64,000 bases of DNA from Maritalea porphyrae (GTDB taxonomy: Bacteria; Pseudomonadota; Alphaproteobacteria; Rhizobiales; Devosiaceae): contig NZ_JAPWGX010000001.1 in assembly GCF_027213965.1 (NCBI RefSeq), forward strand, positions 372,001-436,000, given 5' to 3'. The notes beneath the pieces are model-generated. The model was not told the DNA's origin. It made no database searches and was given only the letters and a program-made list of their open reading frames with translations. Numbering within the stretch: the stretch's first letter is position 1; every line of letters starts with the position of its first letter. A program made the translations under genes and the position numbers. Shown here one piece after another: positions 1 through 9,836 of this stretch.

Positions 1-780
1 GCGCTAACGCTTAGCTTGCCGACCCAGTCTGTTTTGGCTGAACACGTTGGCGAGAATATTGATCCTGAACACATCTATGATGTGCGACGCTTGGCACTTT
101 CAGCAATCGCGACGATGATCGAACCTGAGCTAGCTCAAACATATAAGTCGTTGCTTGATGAAGGTGCCTATTCGCCTGACGCTGCTTCTGCTGGTGCACG
201 TGCATTGAAAAATCAGTGCCTCAACCTATTGTTGGCAGCGGACGCAAACAAAGGCGGCCAAGTGGCCGTAGCACAATATCACGCCGCCACCAATGTGACG
301 GACCGGAGTGCTGCACTTGGCGCGCTAGCGGCGTCCAACCACCCTGCCGCAGCGGAATTGCTCACCGATTTCCGCAATAATCACTGTGACGATATTTTGG
401 TGTTCGATAAGTGGCTAAGCTTAAACGCAATCATTCCAGATGAAGACGCGCTGGATCGCGTCAAATCTTTGATGAATGATCCAAAATTCAACATTGAAAA
501 CCCCAATCGCGTGAGATCTTTGATTGGTGGTTTTGCGGCCAATCAGGTTCAATTTGGGCGCAAAGATGGGGCGAGCTTTAACTTTGCAACGAACTTGATT
601 GCGGACATTGATACGCGCACGCCTCAATTGGCCGCACGATTGCTCACGCTTTTCCGTTCGTTCAAAAAATACGAATCAACTCGCCGAACCGCCGCACAAT
701 CCGCGCTGGAAAACCTACAAAAAAGCCCCAACTTGTCGCCTGACTGTTCAGACATTTTGGAACGCACTTTGGCTGGTTAA
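1..780 (+). CDS. pepN: Aminopeptidase N, C-terminal part (partial)
   Basis: This is the C-terminal 259 residues of an M1-family zinc aminopeptidase; the frame is open at the left edge, so the catalytic HExxH domain lies outside the window. Seen: the helical-repeat C-terminal domain with phrases typical of bacterial PepN, such as FDKWLSL and the NPNRVRSLIGGFAANQVQF stretch (residues about 165-183), followed by a closing Arg-rich helix. PepN removes N-terminal residues from peptides in the cytoplasm. The gene ends at a TAA and is followed by a clear hairpin terminator at 849-874, so it is the last gene of its unit. Confidence 0.9.
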   Translation, partial: ALTLSLPTQSVLAEHVGENIDPEHIYDVRRLALSAIATMIEPELAQTYKSLLDEGAYSPDAASAGARALKNQCLNLLLAADANKGGQVAVAQYHAATNVTDRSAALGALAASNHPAAAELLTDFRNNHCDDILVFDKWLSLNAIIPDEDALDRVKSLMNDPKFNIENPNRVRSLIGGFAANQVQFGRKDGASFNFATNLIADIDTRTPQLAARLLTLFRSFKKYESTRRTAAQSALENLQKSPNLSPDCSDILERTLAG

Positions 781-848
781 TTTTTTTTCTAACAGTAAGT
801 GATTCAAAAGACTCAAAGTTTTTTGGAGCCGGTGTTAAGTTACAATTT

Positions 849-874
849 GGGGGCTCGACAAGAGTCCCCTTTTT
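849..874 (+). terminator. Intrinsic terminator after pepN
   Basis: An eight-pair stem (GGGGGCTC at 849-856 with GAGTCCCC at 862-869, one G-T pair) closes a five-base loop and is followed by five T. It sits 70 bases after the pepN stop and before the kinase gene at 945. Confidence 0.8.
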
Positions 875-944
875 GATTCAGTATCTTAGCTAAGCGAAGC
901 GAGAAATCGTCGCCTGGGGTTTTATTTGATACTGGAGAGATACG

Positions 945-2387
945 ATGTTGACGACGGAGCAATCCGACGGCGCTGCAACGGGATTCAGAGCAACACAGAA
1001 TGTGTCGCATGACTCAAAACTTTCGCAGAAGCGATCCGTCACTTTTTCCAACTGGCAAAACATCACATCGCTCACTCCAGACGTCCAATTTGAAATTGCA
1101 AAAACACTTGTCGCCATGCTGATTGTGGCAGCGGCAATTTTTTTCTTTGAAGGCTTTGACCTTTTCACCCGCTCCATTATTGCCATTTTGACCATTGCAG
1201 GTGTTTGCGCGCTGCACCAACTAATCCAACTGGCACCGGTACAAGAAGAGCAGAGCGAAGCAACAAACACATTGCACGAAACCCTTGAGCATATGCCACA
1301 TGGTTTAGCCCACTGGGACGCGCAAGCGCAGCTACTTTGGTGCAACTCAGCCTATCGCGAATTGATGGGATTGGAAGAGAAAGCAGCGGAACAGGGTGCG
1401 CCTTACGCCGAGATTATGACCGAGGCAACAAATCCAATTACATTTGATGCACATAAAGACGATGAGCATCATCGAGTTGTAGTGGCCAAATGTGCAGACG
1501 AGAAAATCATCCGCATCGAGGATATTTCTGACCCGGACCACAGTTTTGTTACCGTGATTATTGATAGCACCGAACACCACGCGGCAAAGAAAGCCAAAAA
1601 AGCGCTGCAAGAGCAATATCGGGAACTAGCTAAACAATATCATGCTGAAAAGATCGCGGCTGAAGCAGCCAGCAGATCAAAGACAAGCTTTTTGGCGCAC
1701 CTGAGCCACGACATGCGCACCCCCCTTAACCACATCATTGGTTTTGCCGACCTTGTGCAACATGAACCTTACGGCCCTCTTGGGGACAAACGATACTCAA
1801 ACTATATCTCCGACATCAAACAATCCGGCGAAGCTCTGCTTGACAATTTTGCTTCGATTTTGGATCTGGCCCAACTTGAGGGTGGGCAAACAATTCAAAA
1901 TGACGCTGACGTGGATATGTATAAGTTCGTGAAGCAGAGCCTGCGCCGCCATGCAGCGCGTGCCAAACGCGCCGGGCTAAAACTGGACGCAATGAACCTT
2001 TGTGAAAGCGTCGTGAAAGCAGATCCCGCATTGTTGCGCCGAATGGTCGACAACCTTTTGGACAATGCCATTCGTTTTACCCAAGAAGGTGGATCAATTG
2101 TGCTAAACTGTTGGTGCGGAAACGATGGTGTGGTTTTAGAGGTTACTGACAGTGGCATTGGCATGCCGCAAGAACGCGTCGAGTTACTGTCTCAGCCCTT
2201 TATCTTGGGCGAAGCGGCCTTCACTAAAGACCACAACGGACTGGGCCTTGGCATTGCCACTTCCCGAGCGATCGCTGAATTGTCTGGCGGATCCTTGGTG
2301 ATCGACAGCAACCCCGGCATAGGCACAACAGTCGCCATCACGCTACCTGCGAAGATTGAAGATGGCACTTTAGAAAAAGCCGCTTAG
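945..2387 (+). CDS. PAS sensor histidine kinase (PleC/PdhS-like HisKA)
   Basis: A 480-residue membrane histidine kinase. Seen: two hydrophobic segments (about residues 54-68 and 77-90), a PAS-like region (about 110-210), a coiled stretch, the phosphoacceptor box HLSHDMRTPLN with His255, then an HATPase domain with the N box (DNLLDNA), G1 (DSGIGM) and G2 (GLGLGIA). The residues after the H box resemble the PleC/DivJ/PdhS group of alphaproteobacterial cell-cycle kinases, but the partner cannot be told because no response regulator gene is adjacent. The ATG follows a GGAGAG ribosome site at 934-939. It is convergent with glnE, the two stops being nine bases apart. Confidence 0.85.
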   Translation: MLTTEQSDGAATGFRATQNVSHDSKLSQKRSVTFSNWQNITSLTPDVQFEIAKTLVAMLIVAAAIFFFEGFDLFTRSIIAILTIAGVCALHQLIQLAPVQEEQSEATNTLHETLEHMPHGLAHWDAQAQLLWCNSAYRELMGLEEKAAEQGAPYAEIMTEATNPITFDAHKDDEHHRVVVAKCADEKIIRIEDISDPDHSFVTVIIDSTEHHAAKKAKKALQEQYRELAKQYHAEKIAAEAASRSKTSFLAHLSHDMRTPLNHIIGFADLVQHEPYGPLGDKRYSNYISDIKQSGEALLDNFASILDLAQLEGGQTIQNDADVDMYKFVKQSLRRHAARAKRAGLKLDAMNLCESVVKADPALLRRMVDNLLDNAIRFTQEGGSIVLNCWCGNDGVVLEVTDSGIGMPQERVELLSQPFILGEAAFTKDHNGLGLGIATSRAIAELSGGSLVIDSNPGIGTTVAITLPAKIEDGTLEKAA

Positions 2388-2395
2388 CGATTCAT

Positions 2396-5278
2396 TTAAT
2401 TGATAAATTCCTCAAACACCGATGCTGTTCGATTTTGTCGTTCCGCCAGTTCTTCCTCAAGCATTTGAAGGCTCGGGAAATTGGTAGTGCGGGTCAAAAG
2501 CTCAACAAAACCATCACTCCAGTTTTCAGTTTTCACCGCCTCAATCTGGCAGGCGGCAGTGAGCTGCAGCACCACATTGTAAAGCGCGTGAGTTTGATCA
2601 AGTTCAGCTGTGCTTTCAATTCGACCATGAGCTTCAAGCGCTTTGATAACGTCCAGAGGTGGTGCTTGTGGCACGCCCAATTCTTGACCAAAGGCCAGCT
2701 GGGCAAACTGAGCTATGAACTCTAGATCAATCAAACCACCACTTGCGAGCTTGATGTCCCAAGCCGATTTGGCCGGCCGTTCACGTAGCAAACGGTTGCG
2801 CATATCCAATACGTCGGTCACAAGCTTTTGGTGATCAACCGGCCCTGTCAGCACCGTTTCAATTACTTTGGAAATGCGCGCACCCAATTGCCCATCGGCA
2901 AAAACCACGCGTGCGCGAGAGAGTGCCATATGTTCCCATGTCCAGGCATCTTCGCGTTGATAGCGTTCAAAACCACGCAAACTGGTTGCGAGCGGCCCTG
3001 CGTTGCCTGAAGGGCGCAAACGCATATCTGTTTCATACAGCACCCCTTCTGCAGTGGGTGCCGAAATTGCGGCAACCAAACGCTGTGTAAGGCGGATGAA
3101 ATAGTGCGAACTATCCAGCTGCTTTGGACCCGTTGATTGCTCACTGCCTTCGGGCAGATCATAAATCAGGATAAAGTCCAAATCTGATTGTGCATTCATT
3201 TCGCGGCTGGCCATTTTACCAAATGCCAGCAACGCCACTTCTGCCCCTTCAACAATGCCATACTTTAATTCAAATTCTTGGCGCACGGCTTCAAAAACCC
3301 AATTGAGCAATATTTCAGCCAAAGCGCTAAACTGTTTGGCAGCGGTATCAGCTGCAAGCGTACCAGCGATTAATCCCGCGCTGATGAGAAAGATTTGCTC
3401 TTGGCCGAATATACGGGCACGATCAATCAAGTCCTCATAAGAGCGGGCTTCACCCAGAAACTCTTTCGCGCGCACGTCTATAGTGTGAGGGCTGGGCACT
3501 TCATCATAGAATGCGGGGTCAATTAAACCGTCCACGATATGCACGCGGCGCAAAATGGCGTCTGTCATACGCGGCGCGGCTGCCATGAAGTCGATCAAGA
3601 CATTTTGCAGGCGCTGATTGTTCTGCAATAGCGCAAACAGCTGGACCCCTGCGGGCAATTTGGAGATGAAAAAATCAAACTGGCGCAACGCCTCATCCGC
3701 GTTGCGCGCATTTGATATGTTGCGCAACAGGCTGGGAATAAGCGCTGTGAGCGTTTGGCGGGCCTTATCAGCCCTTGTAGCGGCGTAGCCGCCATAATGC
3801 CAGCGCTTGATGGTTTCTATGACTTTGGAGGGGTCTTTAAACCCGATTTCGGACAGCTTGGTCCAAGTCGCAGGGTCGTCATCACTTCCGGTAAAAACCA
3901 GATCACCCAATTCGTCGTCTTCTTCATCATCGCTAAACAATTCGCCATAATGATCAACAACCGCATCCAAACAGTCGCGATAAGCTTTTTTGAAGGCAGC
4001 CACATCGTCAAACGGCAACAAGGCGACAATGGGTGCGAGTTGCTTATCGGTCTTGGGAAGTGAATGGGTTTGTTCGTCGTTGAGCATTTGCACACGGTTT
4101 TCGACCGCCCGAAGGAACCAATATCGCTCAATCAGTCCTTGAGCAACATCACTGGAAATCCAATTGGTGGCCGCTAGCGCACTGAGTGTGTCTGAAGTGG
4201 ATCGCGTGCGCAGCAGTGTGTCCCTGCCCCCGGCAATCAGTTGTTGTACTTGGGCGAAAAACTCAATCTCTCGAATGCCGCCACTGCCCAGTTTGACGTT
4301 GTGGCCCAACACGGTTCGCCCAGCGACATTTTTTGCCGTGTTGATTTGGCGCTTGATCGTTTTGATGTCGCCGATGGTGGCAAAATCTAAATGCTTGCGC
4401 CAGATGAAGGGAGAAAGCTCTGTTAAAAAGCGCTCACCCGCTTCAATATCGCCCGCGCATGGCCGCGCTTTGATCCAAGCTGCCCGCTCCCAGTTTTGGC
4501 CGCGCGATTCATAATAGGACATGGCAGCGCCAGTTGAAATGGCAACTGGCGTTGAGCCAGGATCGGGCCGCAAACGCAGGTCAGTGCGGAACACATATCC
4601 CGTTTCGTCACGCTCTTGCATGATGGCCGCCAGCTCACGCACCATTTTTTCGTAAATGCGGCCAACACGCGGATTATTTGCGAGCGGTGAACGTGCCAAA
4701 TCGTAAAACGCTACAATGTCTATGTCCGAGGAATAATTCAGTTCCAACCCGCCATGTTTGCCCAAGGCAAGAATGGTCAGGCCCGACTGACGCGATGGGC
4801 GCATGGTTGGATCAACAGCGACACCCAAAGCGTGAAATCGCTCAGTGACCAAATGATCAAGCGCGGCGTCTAAACATTTATCTGCGAACAACGCGAGCCA
4901 TTCTGTCGTGTCTTTTGGCGTGGTTGCGCCACTCACTTCGGCAACGGCGGTCACCAGTGCGATGCGCAATTTCAACTGCCGCAGCAATGCGCGCAGTCCC
5001 ATTTCATCCAAATCAAGAGATGGCGCGCCCTCAGCGTCCGCCAATATTTCCGCGACAGTGTCAGCGGTTGGTTTGCTCAACGCCGCGTCAAGCCAAGCAA
5101 GGTTTGCCCTTGCGCAATCTGCCAAAAATGGCGCCGCCTCAAAAATGCAGGCCAAGCCAGATTGACACGAAGAAATGTTGCTTAGTGGCAGTACTGTTTC
5201 TGCCAATAAATCACCAATTGCCTCGCCATTTCCAAATTGTCTGTTGTACGATTGGAGATAGCTGGCAAGTGGTTTCAT
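2396..5278 (-). CDS. glnE: Glutamine synthetase adenylyltransferase/deadenylyltransferase
   Basis: A 960-residue bifunctional enzyme that adds AMP to, or removes it from, glutamine synthetase, so nitrogen status sets its activity. Seen: two nucleotidyltransferase domains, the first near residues 166-190 (LALGKHGG...SDIDIVAFYD) and the second near residue 690 (AFGKM...SDLDFILIYD), each with the D-x-D metal pair, and helical linkers between and after them; full length for the family. In the second domain the usual GG before the conserved E/D region reads AS (GKMASREMN), a mild deviation. Its ATG lies immediately next to the stop of the upstream kinase gene, so the two are cotranscribed. The order degP-regulator-kinase-glnE is known from rhizobia. 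Confidence 0.95.
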   Translation of the reverse strand: MKPLASYLQSYNRQFGNGEAIGDLLAETVLPLSNISSCQSGLACIFEAAPFLADCARANLAWLDAALSKPTADTVAEILADAEGAPSLDLDEMGLRALLRQLKLRIALVTAVAEVSGATTPKDTTEWLALFADKCLDAALDHLVTERFHALGVAVDPTMRPSRQSGLTILALGKHGGLELNYSSDIDIVAFYDLARSPLANNPRVGRIYEKMVRELAAIMQERDETGYVFRTDLRLRPDPGSTPVAISTGAAMSYYESRGQNWERAAWIKARPCAGDIEAGERFLTELSPFIWRKHLDFATIGDIKTIKRQINTAKNVAGRTVLGHNVKLGSGGIREIEFFAQVQQLIAGGRDTLLRTRSTSDTLSALAATNWISSDVAQGLIERYWFLRAVENRVQMLNDEQTHSLPKTDKQLAPIVALLPFDDVAAFKKAYRDCLDAVVDHYGELFSDDEEDDELGDLVFTGSDDDPATWTKLSEIGFKDPSKVIETIKRWHYGGYAATRADKARQTLTALIPSLLRNISNARNADEALRQFDFFISKLPAGVQLFALLQNNQRLQNVLIDFMAAAPRMTDAILRRVHIVDGLIDPAFYDEVPSPHTIDVRAKEFLGEARSYEDLIDRARIFGQEQIFLISAGLIAGTLAADTAAKQFSALAEILLNWVFEAVRQEFELKYGIVEGAEVALLAFGKMASREMNAQSDLDFILIYDLPEGSEQSTGPKQLDSSHYFIRLTQRLVAAISAPTAEGVLYETDMRLRPSGNAGPLATSLRGFERYQREDAWTWEHMALSRARVVFADGQLGARISKVIETVLTGPVDHQKLVTDVLDMRNRLLRERPAKSAWDIKLASGGLIDLEFIAQFAQLAFGQELGVPQAPPLDVIKALEAHGRIESTAELDQTHALYNVVLQLTAACQIEAVKTENWSDGFVELLTRTTNFPSLQMLEEELAERQNRTASVFEEFIN

Positions 5279-6673
5279 TTAATGTTCCGTTGGCATACTC
5301 AACCGGATACGTGCGCCCGGTTTGTTATCAAGAATCTCAATAGTACCTTTATGCAACCGCGCGACAGCGGCGACAAGGCTAAGACCGAGCCCAGAACCAG
5401 GTTCAGAACGACTTTTTTCCAACCGCACAAAACGTTCTAGCACCCGCTGGCGATCTTCGACCGGAATACCTGCCCCATTATCAGCCACTTCGATGATCAT
5501 ATTTTTACCAGCCACATGCAACGATATCGTGATGGCAGGATTTTCTTTAGCGTCTTTGGCGTATTTGATGGCGTTCTCCACCAAGTTGACGAGCGCTTGC
5601 CCAATCAGCTCTCTGTTGCATGAAAAGCGTGGCAAAGCTGCGAGTTCGGTTGAAATGGTGATTCCAGAATCCTCTGCAACAGGTTCATAAAGCTCAGCAA
5701 TATCTGTTATGACATCAGCCAGATCTACAGGACTGAACGCGCCCGAAGGTGACCCTGCCTCCACGCGGGCGATCATCAGCAGCGCGTTGAACGTGCGGAT
5801 GAGTTGGTCGCATTCTTCAATTGTCGTCTCCAGCGCCTCACGTTGTTGATCGGGTGTGGTGCCGTCTTTTAGCGCACCTTCGACTTTGTTGCGCAAACGC
5901 GTAAGCGGTGTCTTAAGATCATGTGCCACGTTGTCAGTGACTTCCTTGAGCCCTTGCATCAATTGCTCGATACGCTCAAGCATGGCATTTAGATTGGTGG
6001 CCAACCCGTCAAATTCGTCATTGCGTTTGGTGACCGGAATGCGCTCTGACATAGAGCCTGACATGATTTTGCGGGCGGTATCGGAGACCGTGTCGACCCG
6101 CTTAAGGACTGAGCGCGCGGTCAAAACGCCAACAATCACTGAAAGGGCAATAATCCACAAAACACCCCAGCCAAAAGCTTGAAAAATGGCCGCGCTGTAA
6201 CCGCGCCGTTCAACGATGTCTCGCCCAACAACCAAGCGAAACCCACTCGGCAGCTGAAAGCTTTTAACCAAGGCAACTCCTTGTGCCCGCGGGTCATCAG
6301 CGTGCAAATCCTCCCCGCGATCATATTTGAAGGTGTGGGTTCCTGGATTTTCAAGCACATCAATTGGAACAGCAAGCACATTGCCAGCAATCGCCTGCCC
6401 AGTGGGGTCGGCAACGTAATAGATGCCAGGGCCCGGCCTGTTGGCATTGCGCTGTAAAGCAACAACCAACCCCCGTGTGCCAAGGCGTTGGTATTGTTTG
6501 TTGAGTTGATCGATTTCACTATCAATCGCGCGTAATTGCTGCGTTTGAATCATAATCGACGTCTGGTAGGCGAGATATCCCAAAATGCCGATGGCAAAAA
6601 CCACAAAAACAGCAATTAGCATTGCAGTAAGGCGAAAAGTTGTGGTGCGCCAAAGCTGCCAAAAGCTATGCAC
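5279..6673 (-). CDS. OmpR-family sensor histidine kinase
   Basis: A 464-residue inner-membrane kinase. Seen: TM helix at about residues 12-34, a periplasmic region of about 130 residues, a second TM near 170-195, a HAMP segment (SVLKRVDTVSDTARKI), the phosphoacceptor motif VAHDLKTPLTRLRNKVEG, and an HATPase domain (NLVENAIKYA; DNGAGIP; GSGLGLSLVAAVARLH). It overlaps the 3' end of the adjacent regulator gene by 8 bases and directly abuts glnE. Being downstream of a DegP gene points to envelope or periplasmic protein stress as the input, which is an inference from context. The sensed signal is not visible. Confidence 0.9.
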   Translation of the reverse strand: MHSFWQLWRTTTFRLTAMLIAVFVVFAIGILGYLAYQTSIMIQTQQLRAIDSEIDQLNKQYQRLGTRGLVVALQRNANRPGPGIYYVADPTGQAIAGNVLAVPIDVLENPGTHTFKYDRGEDLHADDPRAQGVALVKSFQLPSGFRLVVGRDIVERRGYSAAIFQAFGWGVLWIIALSVIVGVLTARSVLKRVDTVSDTARKIMSGSMSERIPVTKRNDEFDGLATNLNAMLERIEQLMQGLKEVTDNVAHDLKTPLTRLRNKVEGALKDGTTPDQQREALETTIEECDQLIRTFNALLMIARVEAGSPSGAFSPVDLADVITDIAELYEPVAEDSGITISTELAALPRFSCNRELIGQALVNLVENAIKYAKDAKENPAITISLHVAGKNMIIEVADNGAGIPVEDRQRVLERFVRLEKSRSEPGSGLGLSLVAAVARLHKGTIEILDNKPGARIRLSMPTEH

Positions 6674-7337
6674 GGATCATGTACCCTGCGCCACGAATTG
6701 TGTGCAAGAGCACACTTGGGCGACCCTTGTCGATCTTTGTACGTAACCTCGACATGTGCACGTCGATTACGTTGGTTTGGGGATCAAAGTGATAGTCCCA
6801 CACGTTTTCGAGCAACATCGTGCGTGTCACCACTTGCCCGGAGTGTTTCATGAGATATTCGAGTAGGCGAAACTCTCGGGGTTGAAGAGTGATTTTTTCG
6901 CCATCGCGCTCAACATTGCGCGACAATCGATCAAGGGTCAGGCCGCCTACTTGGTAAGCTGTTGATGCCTCTGCAGGTGCGGAACGTCGTGCGAGCACTT
7001 CAATACGTGCAAGCAACTCAGAAAAAGCATAGGGCTTTGTCAAATAGTCGTCGCCCCCTGCCCGCAGACCAGTTACGCGATCATCAACTTCTCCAAGTGC
7101 TGATAGGATTAGTGCCGGGGTCTCGTCGTTTTCGGCCCGAAGGGATTCAATGATGGAAAGACCATCGCGACGAGGCAACATGCGATCTACGATCAAGATA
7201 TCATAGTCCATCGAGCTGGCCATTGCGTATCCCGTTTCACCATCCGCAGCATGATGAGTGACGTGCCCGGCTTCATCGAGCGCCTGAATAAGATAATTGG
7301 CCGCTTCGCGATCATCTTCAATCAAAAGTATCTTCAT
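6666..7337 (-). CDS. OmpR/PhoB-family response regulator
   Basis: A 223-residue regulator: receiver domain with the acidic pair EDD near the N-terminus, phospho-Asp in DILIVDRMLPRRDG, Lys in YLTKPYAFSELLARI, then a winged-helix DNA-binding domain (REFRLLEYLMKHSGQVVTRTML... NVIDVHMSRLRTKID). The ATG at 7337 is chosen because receiver domains start as MKILLIEDD; the frame stays open to a TTG at 7373, which would add an unlikely 12-residue tail. It is cotranscribed with its kinase, and probably controls the degP gene next to it, as in other Hyphomicrobiales with this layout (inference). Confidence 0.92.
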   Translation of the reverse strand: MKILLIEDDREAANYLIQALDEAGHVTHHAADGETGYAMASSMDYDILIVDRMLPRRDGLSIIESLRAENDETPALILSALGEVDDRVTGLRAGGDDYLTKPYAFSELLARIEVLARRSAPAEASTAYQVGGLTLDRLSRNVERDGEKITLQPREFRLLEYLMKHSGQVVTRTMLLENVWDYHFDPQTNVIDVHMSRLRTKIDKGRPSVLLHTIRGAGYMIRA

Positions 7338-7375
7338 ACCGACCAAACTACCTTCTACGCTGGGGAAGAACAATT

Positions 7376-7402
7376 GCTGGCCGCCAATTTCGGGCGACCA
7401 GC
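7376..7402 (-). other. Hairpin between degP and the regulator gene
   Basis: An imperfect inverted repeat (GCTGG/CCAGC and CGCC/GGCG around one mismatch) lies in the gap between the degP stop and the regulator start. There is no T-run after it, so it is more likely an mRNA-stabilising or partial termination structure than a full terminator. Confidence 0.4.
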
Positions 7403-7411
7403 CAGAGTGGA

Positions 7412-8908
7412 TTACTCGATGGGTAAACCTACGTAACGCGAGTTGCCGTCTCTTGAGGCTTTCACCAGCATGGTATTACGCCCGGCCGCTTTGACTTCAT
7501 CGATGGCTTTTTCAAAATCTGCGATTGTGTTCACCGGCTTTGAGTTGGCCAACAGAATTACGTCACCTGGCACAAAGCCCTTTTCCATCGCAATGCTCTC
7601 TTGCAAGATGTCGGTCACCACTAAGCCGTCACCTTCTTCGTTCGGCATCAAAACAAGACCGGTTGATGATTCATGTGGTGCGGTTGGATCAATCGGATCG
7701 ACTTCTGGCACGGCCTCAACCAGCGCCTGCTCGTCCGTTAGGGTCGCAAGTTTCACGCTGACTTTTTCTCTTGCGCCATCACGCCACAAGACCAGCTCCA
7801 CTTCGCTTTCTGGGCTATATTGGCCAATAATGCGGGCCAAATCACGCGCGCCTTCAATTTTCTCACCGTTGACGCGTAAAATGATATCGCCCGATTGGAT
7901 TCCTGCTTTTTGTGCTGGCGAATCTGGGCGTGGCTCGGTGACCAATGCACCAGTAGTTTTGTCTAAGCCAACGCTTTCAGCAATATCATCGCTTACATCT
8001 TGGATCGACACACCCAAATAACCGCGCGTGACGTTGCCGTCGTCCATCAGATCAAAAACAACTTGTTTAACGACTGACGCAGGGATCGCGAATGCGATGC
8101 CAACATTGCCACCACTTGGTGAGAAAATGGCCGTATTTACGCCGACAACTTTGCCAGTTGTGTCAAATGCTGGGCCACCGGAGTTGCCACGGTTTACCGC
8201 CGCATCGATTTGGATGAAATCATCATAGGCGTTTGCGTTAATGTCGCGTCCACGTGCCGAAACGATACCTGCGGTAACAGTGCCTCCCAACCCAAATGGG
8301 TTGCCAATGGCAACGACCCAATCACCTACACGGGCTTCAGCATCTGAGAATTCAACATATTCGAGTTCATTTGCTGCTTCGATTTTTAGCAATGCCAAAT
8401 CTGTTCTAGGATCAGTGCCAATAATTTTGGCATTCATTTCCGCGCCATCGTCCATAACCACAACAACTTCAGCGGCATCTTCAACCACGTGATTGTTGGT
8501 GACGACAAATCCATCAGCGGAGATGATGAATCCAGAACCCATGGATTGACCAAAACGTGGACGTTGTTTTCGATTATTCTGATCGCCACGCAACCCGAAT
8601 TGGTCTTCAAATTGCTTGAAGAAATCATTGAATGGGTGACCTTCCGGTAAATCCGGCATGGTAAAATTGTCGTTGAAGCGCGGTCCGCGGGTTTCAACAA
8701 TCTTGGTTTTTACTCTTATTGAGACCACTGCAGGACGAACAGCTTCCACCAAATCGGCAAAGCTGAACGGAGCCGCGTTTTGCACAGCAATCTGAGCAGT
8801 TGCCGGCATCGTTGTGGTCGCCACGCTGACAAGCGCCGTGGTTGATATCAACGCAGCTGCTGTGATGGCAGCAAGGCGTTTGGATTTTGTCAGGTTCAAG
8901 AATTTCAT
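7412..8908 (-). CDS. degP: Periplasmic Do-family serine protease (DegP/MucD-like)
   Basis: A 498-residue secreted HtrA protease/chaperone that degrades misfolded envelope proteins. Seen: signal peptide (cleavage likely after ATA near residue 38), a long Q/R-rich LA loop, catalytic triad His140 (NNHVVED), Asp170 (DPRTDLALLK) and Ser243 (NRGNSGGPAF), then two PDZ domains (about residues 280-375 and 400-498). The ATG at 8908 has a GGAGAA site at 8916-8921; the frame extends to 9019 but that would bury the signal peptide. It heads the degP-regulator-kinase-glnE run. Confidence 0.95.
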   Translation of the reverse strand: MKFLNLTKSKRLAAITAAALISTTALVSVATTTMPATAQIAVQNAAPFSFADLVEAVRPAVVSIRVKTKIVETRGPRFNDNFTMPDLPEGHPFNDFFKQFEDQFGLRGDQNNRKQRPRFGQSMGSGFIISADGFVVTNNHVVEDAAEVVVVMDDGAEMNAKIIGTDPRTDLALLKIEAANELEYVEFSDAEARVGDWVVAIGNPFGLGGTVTAGIVSARGRDINANAYDDFIQIDAAVNRGNSGGPAFDTTGKVVGVNTAIFSPSGGNVGIAFAIPASVVKQVVFDLMDDGNVTRGYLGVSIQDVSDDIAESVGLDKTTGALVTEPRPDSPAQKAGIQSGDIILRVNGEKIEGARDLARIIGQYSPESEVELVLWRDGAREKVSVKLATLTDEQALVEAVPEVDPIDPTAPHESSTGLVLMPNEEGDGLVVTDILQESIAMEKGFVPGDVILLANSKPVNTIADFEKAIDEVKAAGRNTMLVKASRDGNSRYVGLPIE

Positions 8909-9016
8909 GAAGGTGTTCTCCGTTAAAAACGACATCCCAATCGAATTGGCATATATTTGGAACATGTCCCCTTTCCGCACCATGAAAGGAAGATTAAAGT
9001 TTTGTAATGTTGACGG

Positions 9017-9035
9017 CAAAACTGTGGCAGTTTTG
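9017..9035. other. Short perfect hairpin downstream of the exporter gene
   Basis: CAAAACTG and CAGTTTTG pair perfectly around a three-base loop, seven bases past the stop of the minus-strand exporter gene. On the minus strand no T-run follows, so termination is uncertain. The degP promoter must lie between here and 8922. Confidence 0.35.
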
Positions 9036-9041
9036 GGGTTT

Positions 9042-9794
9042 TTAGAAGGATCGATAGATCAGAATAAGCGCGATGGCTGTCATGGCGATTTTGAACGCCT
9101 GGCGGAACAGTTTCTCTGGCAATCTATCGAGCATTTTTCCCCCAACCCACGTACCAGCAAAACCAGCACCAACCATTGCGATCAACAATGCCGCATAGTC
9201 ATAAAAAGAGAACCCAAGGAACACGAAAACGGCGATTTTCGCGATGTTTTGAAAAGTCATCAGCACGGCATGGGTGGCAACGAACGGTTTGCGGTCTTCA
9301 ATAAACTTCAACAGGCCAGCCACAATGGGGCCGCTGACACCAATGATCATCGAAATAAAGGCTGCAAACCCGCCAAAACTGAACAAGGCAAGCGGCCTGC
9401 GATTTTTGGATGAAGGTTTTGGCCCCCAAACTGAATAGAGCAGGAACGCTGCGATCAAGAGCGTGAAAAGCTGATTGGGCATCCAGACTGCAACCTGCCC
9501 GCCAAGCATAGCGCCAGGAATGCCCCCAAGAGCAAACCAAATCGCATATTGCCATTGAATGTCTTTGCGGCGCAAAAACGCGCGGCCCGCATTAGAGCCC
9601 AGTTGCACCACGCCATGCATGGGAACGGCAATGGCGGCAGGCAGAAAGAATGTTAGAATGGCGATTAAGGTGATCCCCCCGCCAAGCCCAAGTGCCGCCG
9701 TTAAACCTGACGTAAAAAAGCTTGCGATGACCAAAATGAGCGCGATCCAGCCATCAAGACCTGATGGCACCAGCGCGGAGATGAAATCTATCAT
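9042..9794 (-). CDS. TauE/SafE-family (DUF81) sulfite/anion exporter
   Basis: A 250-residue integral membrane protein with about eight hydrophobic segments in the two-repeat layout of the TauE/SafE family. Seen: the glycine-rich first repeat (LTAALGLGGGITLIAI), a second repeat around MIIGVSGPIVAGLLKF, and a C-terminal helix pair. The family exports sulfite, sulfonates or other small anions across the inner membrane; the substrate here is unknown. It lies 42 bases after the hydrolase-OsmC gene on the same strand, so it may share its transcript. It is not part of the usual rhizobial ccm-degP block. Confidence 0.8.
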   Translation of the reverse strand: MIDFISALVPSGLDGWIALILVIASFFTSGLTAALGLGGGITLIAILTFFLPAAIAVPMHGVVQLGSNAGRAFLRRKDIQWQYAIWFALGGIPGAMLGGQVAVWMPNQLFTLLIAAFLLYSVWGPKPSSKNRRPLALFSFGGFAAFISMIIGVSGPIVAGLLKFIEDRKPFVATHAVLMTFQNIAKIAVFVFLGFSFYDYAALLIAMVGAGFAGTWVGGKMLDRLPEKLFRQAFKIAMTAIALILIYRSF

Positions 9795-9836
9795 GTCGAC
9801 TTGATAAACCTGCTGGAGGATTCGTGCAATTGGGCC